A DNA stretch of 64,000 bases from Citrobacter sp. 18056 (GTDB lineage Bacteria > Pseudomonadota > Gammaproteobacteria > Enterobacterales > Enterobacteriaceae): contig CACSJR010000011.1 of the NCBI GenBank assembly GCA_902706235.1, positions 124,001-188,000 of the forward strand, given 5' to 3'. This document shows, piece after piece, positions 12,992-23,031 of this stretch (its first letter is position 1; every line of letters begins with the position of its first letter). The notes beneath the pieces were generated by a model. It did not search any database. It was not told the origin of the DNA and saw nothing but the letters and a program-made list of their open reading frames with translations. The position numbers and the translations under genes are program-made.

Positions 12992-14614
12992 TTACCCCAT
13001 CCCGCCTGTCGCCCGCAGCAGTAAATCACTCTGTAAACGCTCATCCAGCAGCATTCCGCCGCGCGGATCCAGCATCATCCGACACCACGCCTGCGCCATC
13101 GGTGGTGACGCCGTTTGCAGCATTTGTGCCCCGCAACCCAGCAGATAGAGCTGCTGCGTGATTTCACGCCCCTGCGCTTCCAGCGGTTTACGCAGCCGCT
13201 GCTGAAGCTGACGCCAGGCGCGGTCGAAATGCCGGTCCTGCCCTTTGACTTCATTGCATTCGGCGCTGAGCAGTTCCAGTACGCCCGGCTGTTTCGCCAG
13301 CACCCGCAGCACATCGAGGCACATGATATTCCCCGAGCCTTCCCAGATGCTGTTCACCGGCATTTCACGGTACAGACGAGGCAGCTCGCTGTCTTCGCAG
13401 TAGCCGACCCCGCCGAGCACCTCCATCGCCTCAGCGACAAACGGAATGCCCGCCTTGCAGATGGCGAATTTCGCCGTCGGCGTAAAGAGTCTGGCCCATA
13501 GCGCGCTCTCGGTGGAAGTCCGGTTATCCCACGCCCGTGCCAGACGAAACAGAAAGGCGGTTTGCCCTTCCAGTTGCAACGTCATCCGGCTCAATACCTG
13601 GCGCATTAACGGCTGCTCGACAAGCGTTTTGCCAAACGCCTGGCGTTGATGCGCGTGATACAGCGCCACTGACAGCGCCCGGCGCATCAGGCCGTGGCTG
13701 CCCAGCGCGCAATCGAAGCGGGTCAGGCCGCCCATTTTGAGGATCAGGCGGATCCCTTCGCCTTCTTCGCCCAGCAGCCAGCCGGTTGCATCGGTAAACT
13801 CTACTTCGCTGCTGGCGTTGGAGCGGTTGCCGAGCTTATCTTTCAGGCGCTCGAGCCGCACCGCATTACGTTGTCCATCAGGCAAGAAGCGCGGGACGAA
13901 AAAGCACGACAATCCGCCGCTGGCTTGCGCCAGAATCAGATGCGCATCGCTTTGCGGCACGGAGAAGAACCATTTATGCCCCACCAGTCGGTACATTACA
14001 CCGTCGATTTTCTCGGCCCGGGTGGAATTACTCAGCACATCAGAACCACCCTGCTTTTCGGTCATCCCCATGCCAATCAGCAGCCCGCGCTTTTGGCCGC
14101 CGGGCAGCAAATGGGAATCGTAGCGATCGCTCAGTAAGGGTGTGGCCCAGTCGGCAAAGGGCTTAGGCAGGAATTGCTGTAACAACGACGTGGCGGCAAA
14201 GGTCATTGTCACCGGGCAAAGCGTGCCGGCCTCGACCTGCGCATGCAGCAAAAAACGCGCTGCGCGGGCAACAAACGAGCCAGACCTCGCGTCCTCTTCC
14301 CAGGCCAGATTATGCACCCGGTTGGCACACAGGCCCTGCATCAGCAGGTGCCAGGCCGGATGAAAGCGCACATCATCCAGCCGTTCACCCGTGGCGTCGT
14401 ATCGCAGCAGTTCCGGCGAATTCACGTTGGCGAGTCGCCCGAGTTCCAGCGATTCTGCGGCCCCTAACTGTTGCCCGATGCTGGCCAGCAAATCGAGATC
14501 CCAGCCTGCGCCTTCTCGCATCACCGCCTCGTGCAGCGCGGTGTCGGAAAGGAACAAGTTGCTGTTATTGAGCGGCATTGGCTGGTTGAACACGGTATGC
14601 GTTTGCCAGGACAT
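12992..14614 (-). CDS. aidB: AidB, acyl-CoA-dehydrogenase-like protein of the adaptive response
   Basis: 540 residues. FAD-binding acyl-CoA dehydrogenase fold with motifs GLLIGMGMTEKQGGSDV, GHKWFFSVPQSDAHL, KDKLGNRSNAS and EAMEVLGGVGYCE. The C-terminal DNA-binding helices follow. E. coli AidB is induced by Ada during alkylation stress and in stationary phase, and binds DNA upstream of its own gene. The ATG at 14614 has GGAGG at ideal spacing and matches MHWQTHTVFNQ of E. coli; the in-frame start at 14638 is not favoured. Divergent from the MHS transporter. Confidence 0.95.
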   Translation of the reverse strand: MSWQTHTVFNQPMPLNNSNLFLSDTALHEAVMREGAGWDLDLLASIGQQLGAAESLELGRLANVNSPELLRYDATGERLDDVRFHPAWHLLMQGLCANRVHNLAWEEDARSGSFVARAARFLLHAQVEAGTLCPVTMTFAATSLLQQFLPKPFADWATPLLSDRYDSHLLPGGQKRGLLIGMGMTEKQGGSDVLSNSTRAEKIDGVMYRLVGHKWFFSVPQSDAHLILAQASGGLSCFFVPRFLPDGQRNAVRLERLKDKLGNRSNASSEVEFTDATGWLLGEEGEGIRLILKMGGLTRFDCALGSHGLMRRALSVALYHAHQRQAFGKTLVEQPLMRQVLSRMTLQLEGQTAFLFRLARAWDNRTSTESALWARLFTPTAKFAICKAGIPFVAEAMEVLGGVGYCEDSELPRLYREMPVNSIWEGSGNIMCLDVLRVLAKQPGVLELLSAECNEVKGQDRHFDRAWRQLQQRLRKPLEAQGREITQQLYLLGCGAQMLQTASPPMAQAWCRMMLDPRGGMLLDERLQSDLLLRATGGMG

Positions 14615-14813
14615 AGCGCCTCCTTCCTTCATGAGCATCAGCCGTAAGTATGGTCAGCACTCTGAGGGTCTGCCCATAAAAAGGGTGACAAAAAAGAATC
14701 ATGCCCGGCTTCGTGAGGCTCATCACAGCCACAAGAATTTTAAATTTTCTTATCTGTTTTGTATGGAATAATTTATTCAATGGTTAATACGATGTGCAAC
14801 CTCAGGACAGGCT

Positions 14814-16106
14814 ATGCAAACAGGATCAGTGGCAGCAGGGGCGCACAAACGTGCGTTGATCGCCGGTTCAATTGGCAATTTCATCGAATGGTATGAGTTT
14901 GCCGTTTACGGCTTTCTGGCGACGGTAATTGCCAAAAACTTCTTTCAGCTCGAAGGAGAGGCGCCGATTACCGGGCTTATCCTCACCTATGCGGCATTCG
15001 CCGTAGCCTTTTTCTTCCGCCCGCTGGGCGCCGTCGTTTTCGGCCGTCTGGGCGACCGCATCGGGCGTAAACCGACGTTGATTCTGGTACTGGTAATGAT
15101 GACGCTGGCAACCACCGCGATTGGCCTCGTGCCGGTGTACGCCACAATCGGCGTCACCGCGCCGTTACTCTTAACCGTGCTGCGCATTTTGCAGGGCCTT
15201 TTCGCAGGCGGAGAATACGGTGGGGCCGTGTCGTTGATGACCGAGTTTGCGCCAAAAGGTAAACGCGGGTTGTACGGCGCGTGGCAATCCTTCACCGTTG
15301 CGCTGGGTTTGCTAGCGGGCGCGGGTATCGTGGCACTGATGTCTGCCATCCTCAGCCCTGAAGCAATGCTCGACTGGGGCTGGCGCGTGCCGTTCTTTTT
15401 AGCGCTGCCGATGGGCGGTGTGGCGCTTTGGCTGCGGATGAATATGGAAGAAACGCCAAGTTTCGTCCGTCAGCAGAAAACGGATGCGGTTCCAGTCAAA
15501 GCCAGCACCTCTGGTACCTTTAAAGCGATTGTTATCGGCATTGGCCGTCTGATGGTGTGGTCTGCTGCGGGTTACACCTATCTGGTAATCATGCCGTCCT
15601 ACCTACAATCTGCGCTGCATACCGGGTTTAACCAGGCGCTGCTGATTGCGGTGATTTCTAATATTGGTTTTGCGGTGACCATTCTTCCGTCGGGCATGCT
15701 GAGCGATAAAATTGGGCGCCGCACGCTGATGGTGCTCGCCGCGGTATTACTGCTGGTTCTCGCCCTGCCGTTGCTGAAAATTTTGCAGGCGGAATCCAGC
15801 ACGCTATTGGTCAAAGGACTGGTCGTGTTTATTGCGGGTGGTCTGGTAGGGATGTTGGCCGGGCCTGGGCCTGCCATGCTGTCGGAGATGTTCCCAACCA
15901 AAGTGCGTTATACCGGACTTGGGCTGGCGTATTCACTTTCCAATGCCATTTTCTCTGGCTGCGCTGGGCTGATTATTACCGGGCTGATTAAGCAGACGGG
16001 TAATCTCGATATTCCGGCGTATTACGTGATGGCTACGGCAGTGGTGAGTATTGTGGCATTGATGACGCTGAGAAAGGATGACCATCTGCGGTCACTGGAT
16101 GAGTAA
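14814..16106 (+). CDS. MFS transporter, metabolite:H+ symporter (MHS) family
   Basis: 430 residues, twelve predicted helices. MHS-family signatures are NFIEWYEFAVYGF in TM1, RPLGAVVFGRLGDRIGRKPTL (the loop 2-3 signature) and GGEYGGAVSLMTE in TM4-5. The family includes ProP, KgtP and ShiA; the substrate here (perhaps an osmolyte, organic acid or aromatic) cannot be read. E. coli K-12 has yjfI-yjfC at this place instead. The 199-bp divergent gap to aidB holds its promoter; tatggaataat before the gene is -10-like. Confidence 0.88.
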   Translation: MQTGSVAAGAHKRALIAGSIGNFIEWYEFAVYGFLATVIAKNFFQLEGEAPITGLILTYAAFAVAFFFRPLGAVVFGRLGDRIGRKPTLILVLVMMTLATTAIGLVPVYATIGVTAPLLLTVLRILQGLFAGGEYGGAVSLMTEFAPKGKRGLYGAWQSFTVALGLLAGAGIVALMSAILSPEAMLDWGWRVPFFLALPMGGVALWLRMNMEETPSFVRQQKTDAVPVKASTSGTFKAIVIGIGRLMVWSAAGYTYLVIMPSYLQSALHTGFNQALLIAVISNIGFAVTILPSGMLSDKIGRRTLMVLAAVLLLVLALPLLKILQAESSTLLVKGLVVFIAGGLVGMLAGPGPAMLSEMFPTKVRYTGLGLAYSLSNAIFSGCAGLIITGLIKQTGNLDIPAYYVMATAVVSIVALMTLRKDDHLRSLDE

Positions 16107-16112
16107 ACAAAC

Positions 16113-16179
16113 TGCCCGGCGGAACTACGCTTGCCAGGCCTACGGATTGTAGGCCGGGTAAACGTAGTGCCGCCAGGCA
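16113..16179. repeat. REP/BIME-like palindromic repeat
   Basis: Nested inverted repeats between convergent genes. The outer arms are tgcccggcgg..actacg and cgtagt..gccgccaggca. The inner arms are ggcctac and gtaggcc around a 5-base loop. This is the usual look and position of enterobacterial REP elements. It may protect 3' ends or act as a terminator. Confidence 0.75.
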
Positions 16180-16186
16180 TTCAATA

Positions 16187-16918
16187 TCAACTTCTCTGGC
16201 GCACGGCTTCAAACAGGCAAATACCGGTGGCGACAGACACATTCAGTGAAGACACACTGCCCGCCATCGGAATGCTGATCAGCTCATCGCAGTGCTCACG
16301 AGTCAGGCGACGCATGCCTTCACCTTCCGCACCCATCACCAGCGCCATACGGCCAGCCAGCTTGCTCTGATACAGCGTGTGGTCGGCTTCACCAGCGGTA
16401 CCCACAATCCAGATGTTCTCTTCTTGCAACAGACGCATGGTACGTGCCAGGTTGGTCACCCGGATCAACGGCACATTTTCTGCAGCACCACAGGCCACTT
16501 TCTTCGCCGTCGCATTGAGCTGTGCAGAACGATCGCGCGGAACAATCACCGCGTGCACACCCGCAGCGTCTGCGCTACGCAGACAAGCACCGAGGTTGTG
16601 CGGATCGGTCACGCCATCGAGGATCAGCAGGAATGGGTTCTCGAACTGGCTCAGCAGATCCGGCAGATCGTTTTCCTGATACTGTCGACCCTCTTTTACG
16701 CGCGCGATGATCCCCTGATGCACAGCACCTTCGCTCTTCTCGTCAAGATACTGGCGGTTCGCGACCTGAATCACCACACCCTGGGCTTCCAGCGCATGGA
16801 TAAGCGGCAGAAGGCGTTTATCTTCGCGGCCTTTCAGGATAAAGACTTCCTGAAAACGCTCGGGTGCACGCTCGAGAAGGGCCTGCACCGCGTGGATGCC
16901 GTAAATCATTTCACTCAT
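16187..16918 (-). CDS. rlmB: 23S rRNA (guanosine(2251)-2'-O)-methyltransferase RlmB
   Basis: 243 residues, same length as E. coli RlmB. An N-terminal substrate-binding domain (about 1-75) precedes a SpoU/TrmH knotted SAM-binding domain with [32 protein letters not shown] and [15 protein letters not shown]. It methylates G2251 in the 23S P-loop. The ATG at 16918 matches [12 protein letters not shown]; a more upstream in-frame start (16957) adds a tail without homology. Last gene of nsrR-rnr-rlmB. Confidence 0.96.
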   Translation of the reverse strand: MSEMIYGIHAVQALLERAPERFQEVFILKGREDKRLLPLIHALEAQGVVIQVANRQYLDEKSEGAVHQGIIARVKEGRQYQENDLPDLLSQFENPFLLILDGVTDPHNLGACLRSADAAGVHAVIVPRDRSAQLNATAKKVACGAAENVPLIRVTNLARTMRLLQEENIWIVGTAGEADHTLYQSKLAGRMALVMGAEGEGMRRLTREHCDELISIPMAGSVSSLNVSVATGICLFEAVRQRS

Positions 16919-16948
16919 GAATGGTACTCGTAAATGGTTAATCGTTGA

Positions 16949-17047
16949 TCCCCTCACCCCGGCCCGCTCCCCAAAGTGGCAAGAGAGAAAACCCAGATTG
17001 CTCCGGGCATTCTCCTCGCCCTTTTAAGGAGAAGGACAGCGTGAGGG
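16949..17047. repeat. Imperfect palindromic repeat between rnr and rlmB
   Basis: The 135-bp interval has inverted ends (ccctcac at 16951-16957, gtgaggg at 17041-17047). Inside are internal inverted pieces (ctcctcgccctttt / aaggagaagg). It resembles the dispersed palindromes beginning CCCTCACCC common in Klebsiella/Enterobacter intergenic DNA, here degraded. It would be transcribed in the nsrR-rnr-rlmB mRNA. Confidence 0.5.
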
Positions 17048-17053
17048 TAAAAA

Positions 17054-19507
17054 TTACTCGGCGACTTTCTTTTTCGACGCGCGTTTAGCTTTGGTCGCGG
17101 TGGCGATTTTAAGCGTTTTTTCAGACGGTTTTTTGGCTTTCTTACCCGCCGCGTCTTTCTTCGCTTTTGGCTTCGGTTTCGCCTGGCCTTTATCGCCGCG
17201 GAATGCGCTATCCGGCTCGAAGTTCACCTTTTTACCCGCCTGGCGGCGACGGTTTCCAGGCTTCGCGCCGCCCGGTTTCTTCGCTTTTTCACGCTCGGTT
17301 TTACCGACGTTACGCGGACCACGTTCGCTGGAGATCAGCGAGAAGTCAATTTTGCGCTCGTCCATGTTGACCGCTTCCACGCGAACTTCCACGCGGTCGC
17401 CCAGACGGTAAGTCTGGCCGCCGGATTCGCCAATCAGACGCTGGCCAACCTGGTCGAAACGGTAGTAATCGTTGTCGAGGGAAGACACGTGCACCAGGCC
17501 GTCGATGAACAAGTCGCTTAGACGTACGAAGAAGCCGAAGCCTGTCACGCTGGCGATAACGCCAGGGAACACGTTGCCGACCTGATCCTGCATGAAGTCA
17601 CACTTCAGCCAGTCGGAGACTTCACGGGTCGCTTCATCGGCACGGCGTTCAGTCATCGAACAGTGCTGGCCCAGTTGCAGCATCTCTTCCATGCTGTAGT
17701 GCCAGCCGCCGGTGTCGGTAGAATTGCCTTGATGCCCCTCATCTTTCGCCAGCAGATATTTAATGGCACGGTGCAGCGAAAGATCAGGATAACGACGAAT
17801 CGGCGAGGTGAAGTGCGCGTAAGATTGCAGCGCCAGACCGAAGTGACCGCGGTTTTCCGGGTCATATACCGCCTGTTTCATCGAGCGCAGCAGCATCGTT
17901 TGCAGCATCTCGTGATCCGGGCGATCTGCGATGGAAGTCAGCAGCTCGGCATAATCGCGCGGCTCAGGCTTATTGCCACCCGGCAGCTCCAGGCCCAGCT
18001 CTGCCAGAACGGTGCGGAAAGAGGTGATCGCCTCTTCGGTTGGCTTATCGTGAATACGGAACAGCGCAGGCTCTGATTCTTTCTCGACGAAACGCGCCGC
18101 CGAAATATTCGCGAGGATCATGCACTCTTCGATCAGTTTATGGGCATCGTTACGCTGAGTTTGTTCAATGCGCTCAATGCGGCGCTCGGCGTTGAAGATA
18201 AACTTCGCTTCTTCGCTTTCAAACGAGATCCCGCCACGTTCAGCACGGGAGACATCCAGCACTTTGTAGAGGTTGTGCAGTTCTTCGATATGCTTCACCA
18301 GCGGGGAGTACTGCTCACGTAGCTCCTGATCGCCCTGCAAAATGTGCCAGACCTTGTTATAGGTCAGGCGCGCATGGGAGCTCATTACCGCTTCGTAGAA
18401 TGTATAACTCGTCAGGCGCCCTTTTGCTGAAATGGTCATTTCACAGACCATGCACAGTCGGTCAACCTGCGGGTTCAGGGAGCACAGACCGTTGGACAGT
18501 ACTTCCGGCAGCATAGGGACAACCTGCGACGGGAAGTACACCGAGGTGCCGCGGTTGCGGGCTTCGGTGTCCAGCGCAGTTGGCGGACGCACGTAATAGC
18601 TTACGTCAGCAATCGCCACCCACAGGCGCCAGCCGCCACCGCGTTTCTTCTCACAGAACACGGCGTCATCGAAGTCACGGGCATCTTCACCATCAATGGT
18701 CATCAGCGGCAGATCACGCAAATCTACACGGCCTATTTTCGCTTCTTCCGGTACCTGTTCTTTCTGGTTCGCAATCTGTTTTTCAACTTCTGGCGGCCAG
18801 ACGTACGGAATTTCATGGGTACGCAGCGCCATGTCCACGGCCATGCTGGTGCCCATGTTATCGCCCAGCACTTCGACAATTTTACCGATGGCTTTCGTGC
18901 GGCGGGTCGGGCGCTGAGTCAGCTCAACCACCACCACAAAGCCCATCCGCGCGCCCATCAGTTCTTCAGGCGGGATGAGGATATCAAAGCTCAGACGGCT
19001 GTCGTCCGGCACCACAAAGCCGATGCCTGCATCGGTAAAGTAGCGACCAACGATTTGCCCGGTTCTTGGCTCAAGCACGCGAACGATGCGCGCTTCACGA
19101 CGGCCTTTACGATCGGCCCCCAGCGGCTGCGCCAGGACCTGATCGCCGTGCATACACATTTTCATCTGTTCAGATGAAAGATAGAGATCGTCTTTACGCC
19201 CTTCGACGCGCAGGAAGCCAAAACCATCACGGTGACCGATGACTTTACCTTTCAGCAGATCAAGGCGTTCCGGCAGCGCGTAGCACTGACGGCGAGTGAA
19301 AACGAGTTGCCCGTCGCGCTCCATGGCGCGCAGGCGTCGACGCAGGGCTTCCTGCTGTTCTTCACCTTCGATTTTCAGCTCTGTTGCCAGTTCGTCTCGG
19401 CTGACCGGTTTTTCGCGTTTAGTAATGAAATCGAGGATGAATTCCCGGCTAGGGATAGGGTTCGCGTATTTTTCAGCTTCGCGTTCCTGGAAAGGATCGT
19501 GTGACAT
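17054..19507 (-). CDS. rnr: Exoribonuclease R
   Basis: 817 residues, near the E. coli 813. Order: N-terminal HTH-like and cold-shock domains (about 20-220), RNB catalytic domain with [13 protein letters not shown] (metal Asp cluster) and [17 protein letters not shown]1 domain (about 640-725), then a Lys/Ala/Gly-rich basic tail. RNase R degrades structured RNA 3' to 5', with roles in rRNA quality control and tmRNA-linked decay. The E. coli enzyme is cold- and stationary-phase-stabilised. The tail differs most from E. coli. An ERIC repeat separates it from nsrR. Confidence 0.97.
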   Translation of the reverse strand: MSHDPFQEREAEKYANPIPSREFILDFITKREKPVSRDELATELKIEGEEQQEALRRRLRAMERDGQLVFTRRQCYALPERLDLLKGKVIGHRDGFGFLRVEGRKDDLYLSSEQMKMCMHGDQVLAQPLGADRKGRREARIVRVLEPRTGQIVGRYFTDAGIGFVVPDDSRLSFDILIPPEELMGARMGFVVVVELTQRPTRRTKAIGKIVEVLGDNMGTSMAVDMALRTHEIPYVWPPEVEKQIANQKEQVPEEAKIGRVDLRDLPLMTIDGEDARDFDDAVFCEKKRGGGWRLWVAIADVSYYVRPPTALDTEARNRGTSVYFPSQVVPMLPEVLSNGLCSLNPQVDRLCMVCEMTISAKGRLTSYTFYEAVMSSHARLTYNKVWHILQGDQELREQYSPLVKHIEELHNLYKVLDVSRAERGGISFESEEAKFIFNAERRIERIEQTQRNDAHKLIEECMILANISAARFVEKESEPALFRIHDKPTEEAITSFRTVLAELGLELPGGNKPEPRDYAELLTSIADRPDHEMLQTMLLRSMKQAVYDPENRGHFGLALQSYAHFTSPIRRYPDLSLHRAIKYLLAKDEGHQGNSTDTGGWHYSMEEMLQLGQHCSMTERRADEATREVSDWLKCDFMQDQVGNVFPGVIASVTGFGFFVRLSDLFIDGLVHVSSLDNDYYRFDQVGQRLIGESGGQTYRLGDRVEVRVEAVNMDERKIDFSLISSERGPRNVGKTEREKAKKPGGAKPGNRRRQAGKKVNFEPDSAFRGDKGQAKPKPKAKKDAAGKKAKKPSEKTLKIATATKAKRASKKKVAE

Positions 19508-19541
19508 AGCGGTTCCTCCGTTGTCAGCTCCGGTGAAGTAA

Positions 19542-19669
19542 TATACCCGTCATACTTCGCGTTGCATGTGCGTTGGCTACGTCCGCTCACCCCAGTCACT
19601 TACCTGAGTGAGCTCCTGAGGGATTCCCGGACTTGCCGCCTTCCTGCGACGCGAATTATTTAGGGTATA
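19542..19669 (+). repeat. ERIC element between nsrR and rnr
   Basis: 128 bp with inverted ends tataccc / gggtata. The core is of ERIC type: gcgttggct, gctcaccccagtcactta, gagctcctg, cttgccgcc. It lies 2 bp after the nsrR stop, inside the nsrR-rnr-rlmB operon, so its hairpin would be in the mRNA. Confidence 0.93.
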
Positions 19670-19671
19670 GA

Positions 19672-20097
19672 TCACTCCACCAGCAATAATTTATAAAGCG
19701 GTTGATTCTCTTCAACCAAATCGGCCAGGGTGTAGTTATCCAGTTCCTTGAGAAAACTGTTTACGGCCTCAGACAGTGCCTGTTTCAAACGACAGGCGGG
19801 CGTAATGTGGCAAAAGTCGCTGCTGCAGTTCACCAGCGACAAGGGTTCGAGTTCGCGAACCACGTCACCAATAATAATCGTGCGTGCCGGTTTCCCCAGA
19901 CGAATGCCACCGTTTTTTCCGCGTACGGCGTCGACGAAGCCTGCACGGCTTAGCTGGTTGATAATTTTAACCATATGATTACGGGACACACCATAGACCT
20001 CTGTTACCTCAGAGATATTGGTCATTCGACCGTCCGGCAGCGATGCCATATAGATTAGCGCACGCAATCCGTAATCGGTGAAACTCGTTAACTGCAC
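19672..20097 (-). CDS. nsrR: Nitric-oxide-sensing Rrf2 repressor NsrR
   Basis: 141 residues, same length as E. coli NsrR. The N-terminal winged helix ([36 protein letters not shown]) precedes the Fe-S ligands Cys91, Cys96 and Cys102 ([12 protein letters not shown]). It represses nitrosative-stress genes until NO damages its cluster. First gene of nsrR-rnr-rlmB. Flanked on both sides by ERIC copies in opposite orientation. Confidence 0.97.
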   Translation of the reverse strand: MQLTSFTDYGLRALIYMASLPDGRMTNISEVTEVYGVSRNHMVKIINQLSRAGFVDAVRGKNGGIRLGKPARTIIIGDVVRELEPLSLVNCSSDFCHITPACRLKQALSEAVNSFLKELDNYTLADLVEENQPLYKLLLVE

Positions 20098-20128
20098 ATC
20101 AACCTCAACGCAGGGAATAAAGACAGAA

Positions 20129-20252
20129 ATACGCTAAATCATTCAGGTTGCATCGCGGCGGCAACTGAGTGAGCCCAGGGAGCTTACACAAGTAAGTGAC
20201 CGGGGTGAACGAAGGCAGCCAACAAAGAGGCAGCTTGAATGATGACGCGTAT
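20129..20252 (-). repeat. ERIC element upstream of nsrR
   Basis: About 124 bp in the reverse orientation relative to the nsrR-rnr copy. Ends are atacgc / gcgtat. Core: aactgagtgagcc, gagcttacacaagtaagtgacc, ggtgaacgaaggcagcc. It sits 31 bp before the nsrR start, so it lies in or just upstream of the nsrR promoter/leader. Confidence 0.9.
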
Positions 20253-20326
20253 TTACATTGATGATAAACCAGCCAGCCATGCAGCGGTTAATTTATTTAA
20301 GCGGGAGAAGGTGGAAAGCAAGAACA

Positions 20327-20349
20327 AGGGGCGCCTTGAAAGCGCCCCT
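20327..20349 (-). terminator. Rho-independent terminator of purA
   Basis: Stem aggggcgc / gcgcccct, followed on the minus strand by the T-rich ttgttcttgctttc. It is 8 bp past the purA stop. Confidence 0.85.
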
Positions 20350-20356
20350 GACATGA

Positions 20357-21658
<1,302 letters not shown>

Positions 21659-21757
21659 TCAAAATCACCGTTTGCTTAAAAAAGGATTCTACCATCGCTT
21701 TTTCAGAGATACAGCACTTTTTCCAGGCAAAATCTGACAAGAGCGACTAAGACCCTG

Positions 21758-21955
21758 TCAGGCCATCGCTTTCGTCAACATGTAGTAGATGACGACGCCT
21801 GCAACCACAAGACCCCCACCAAAACGACGTAAAATATGATCCGGAAGTTGCGATAACGCCGCGACCATTTTCCGCCAGGCCTGTGGATAGAGCATCGGGC
21901 CGAGGCCTTCAAGGACTAACACCAGCGCAAGCGCCAGCCAAATCGTTGAGTTCAT
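21758..21955 (-). CDS. yjeT: YjeT, small inner-membrane protein (DUF2065)
   Basis: 65 residues with two hydrophobic segments (STIWLALALVLVLEGLGPML and GGGLVVAGVVIYYML) joined by a short basic/polar loop. This matches E. coli YjeT in length and in position between hflC and purA. Function unknown. Possibly co-transcribed with the downstream purA, 102 bp away. Confidence 0.9.
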   Translation of the reverse strand: MNSTIWLALALVLVLEGLGPMLYPQAWRKMVAALSQLPDHILRRFGGGLVVAGVVIYYMLTKAMA

Positions 21956-21973
21956 GATTCATCCTGATAAAAG

Positions 21974-21999
21974 AAAACCACCGTCAATGCGGTGGTTTT
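21974..21999. terminator. Bidirectional hairpin terminator after hflC
   Basis: 10-bp stem aaaaccaccg / cggtggtttt with a 6-base loop and T-rich tails in both directions. It separates hflC from yjeT. Confidence 0.85.
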
Positions 22000-22024
22000 T
22001 TTACTAAATCGACTGCCCGAGAGT

Positions 22025-23029
22025 TTAACGCGTTGCGCTGCTCGGCGTCTTCATGTAACGGAAGAAATCGCTTTCCGGACTGAGCACCATCACGTCTTGT
22101 CCAGAATTGAAGCTCGCCTCATACGCACGCAGGCTACGGATAAAGGCGTAGAAATCCGGATCCTGACTGAAGGCATCAGCAAAGAGTTTCGCTGCTTCTG
22201 CATCGCCTTCACCGCGGGTGATGCGCCCCTGACGCTCAGATTCTGCCAGCGTTTTCGTCACTTCATAATCGGCTGCTGCACGCAGTTTTTCTGCTTCTTC
22301 CTGACCTTGTGAACGGTGGCGACGGGCAACCGCTTCACGCTCAGCGCGCATACGGTTGTAAATCGCTTCCGACACTTCCGCCGGCAGGTTGATTTGCTTG
22401 ATGCGAACATCAACCACTTCAATCCCTAATGCCGCCATGCTGTTCGGGTTGATCACCGGCACTTTGCCGTTGGTTTCCGCAACTACACGTTCTGCTGCTT
22501 CAGCGATAGCGCTGTCTGCTGCAGGCGTGGCCACTTCGTCATCACCGCCGGAAGAACCGGAGTTCAGCGCGTCACGCACTTCGATGGTCAGACGACCACG
22601 GGAATCGGTCACGATGTCTTTCACATCCAGACGACCAATTTCAGAACGTAGACGGTCAGAGAACTTACGTTTCAGCAGCACCTCTGCCTGGGAGACGTCA
22701 CCGCCGCCAGTCGCCAGATAGTAACGGCTGAAATCGCTGATACGCCATTTGATGTAGGAATCAACGATCAGGTCTTTCTTCTCTTTGGTGACGAAGCGAT
22801 CGGCCTGGTTGTCCATGGTCTGAATGCGCGCATCCAACGTTTTAACGGATTCAATAAACGGCACTTTAAAGTGCAGACCTGGCGCGTACACCAGCGGTTT
22901 ATTTTCATCGTCACGAACGACTTTACCAAATCGCAGCGTGATACCGCGCTCACCCTCTTTCACCACAAATACTGACGTGTAGAGGCCTACCAGCACGATG
23001 ATAATTAACGCAATTACTGATTTACGCAT
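22025..23029 (-). CDS. hflC: FtsH modulator HflC (SPFH/band 7)
   Basis: 334 residues, as in E. coli. An N-terminal anchor helix (SVIALIIIVLVGLYTSVFVV, about 4-23) is followed by a periplasmic SPFH domain and a long Ala/Glu-rich coiled-coil region (about 220-290). HflC and HflK form the cage around FtsH that controls its access to membrane substrates. 2 bp after hflK. Last gene of the amiB-mutL-miaA-hfq-hflX-hflK-hflC run. Confidence 0.97.
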   Translation of the reverse strand: MRKSVIALIIIVLVGLYTSVFVVKEGERGITLRFGKVVRDDENKPLVYAPGLHFKVPFIESVKTLDARIQTMDNQADRFVTKEKKDLIVDSYIKWRISDFSRYYLATGGGDVSQAEVLLKRKFSDRLRSEIGRLDVKDIVTDSRGRLTIEVRDALNSGSSGGDDEVATPAADSAIAEAAERVVAETNGKVPVINPNSMAALGIEVVDVRIKQINLPAEVSEAIYNRMRAEREAVARRHRSQGQEEAEKLRAAADYEVTKTLAESERQGRITRGEGDAEAAKLFADAFSQDPDFYAFIRSLRAYEASFNSGQDVMVLSPESDFFRYMKTPSSATR

Positions 23030-23031
23030 CG

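Noticed and set aside
13694..14137. Plus-strand open frame opposite aidB
   Set aside because: Shadow of aidB; the aidB reading matches its family end to end.
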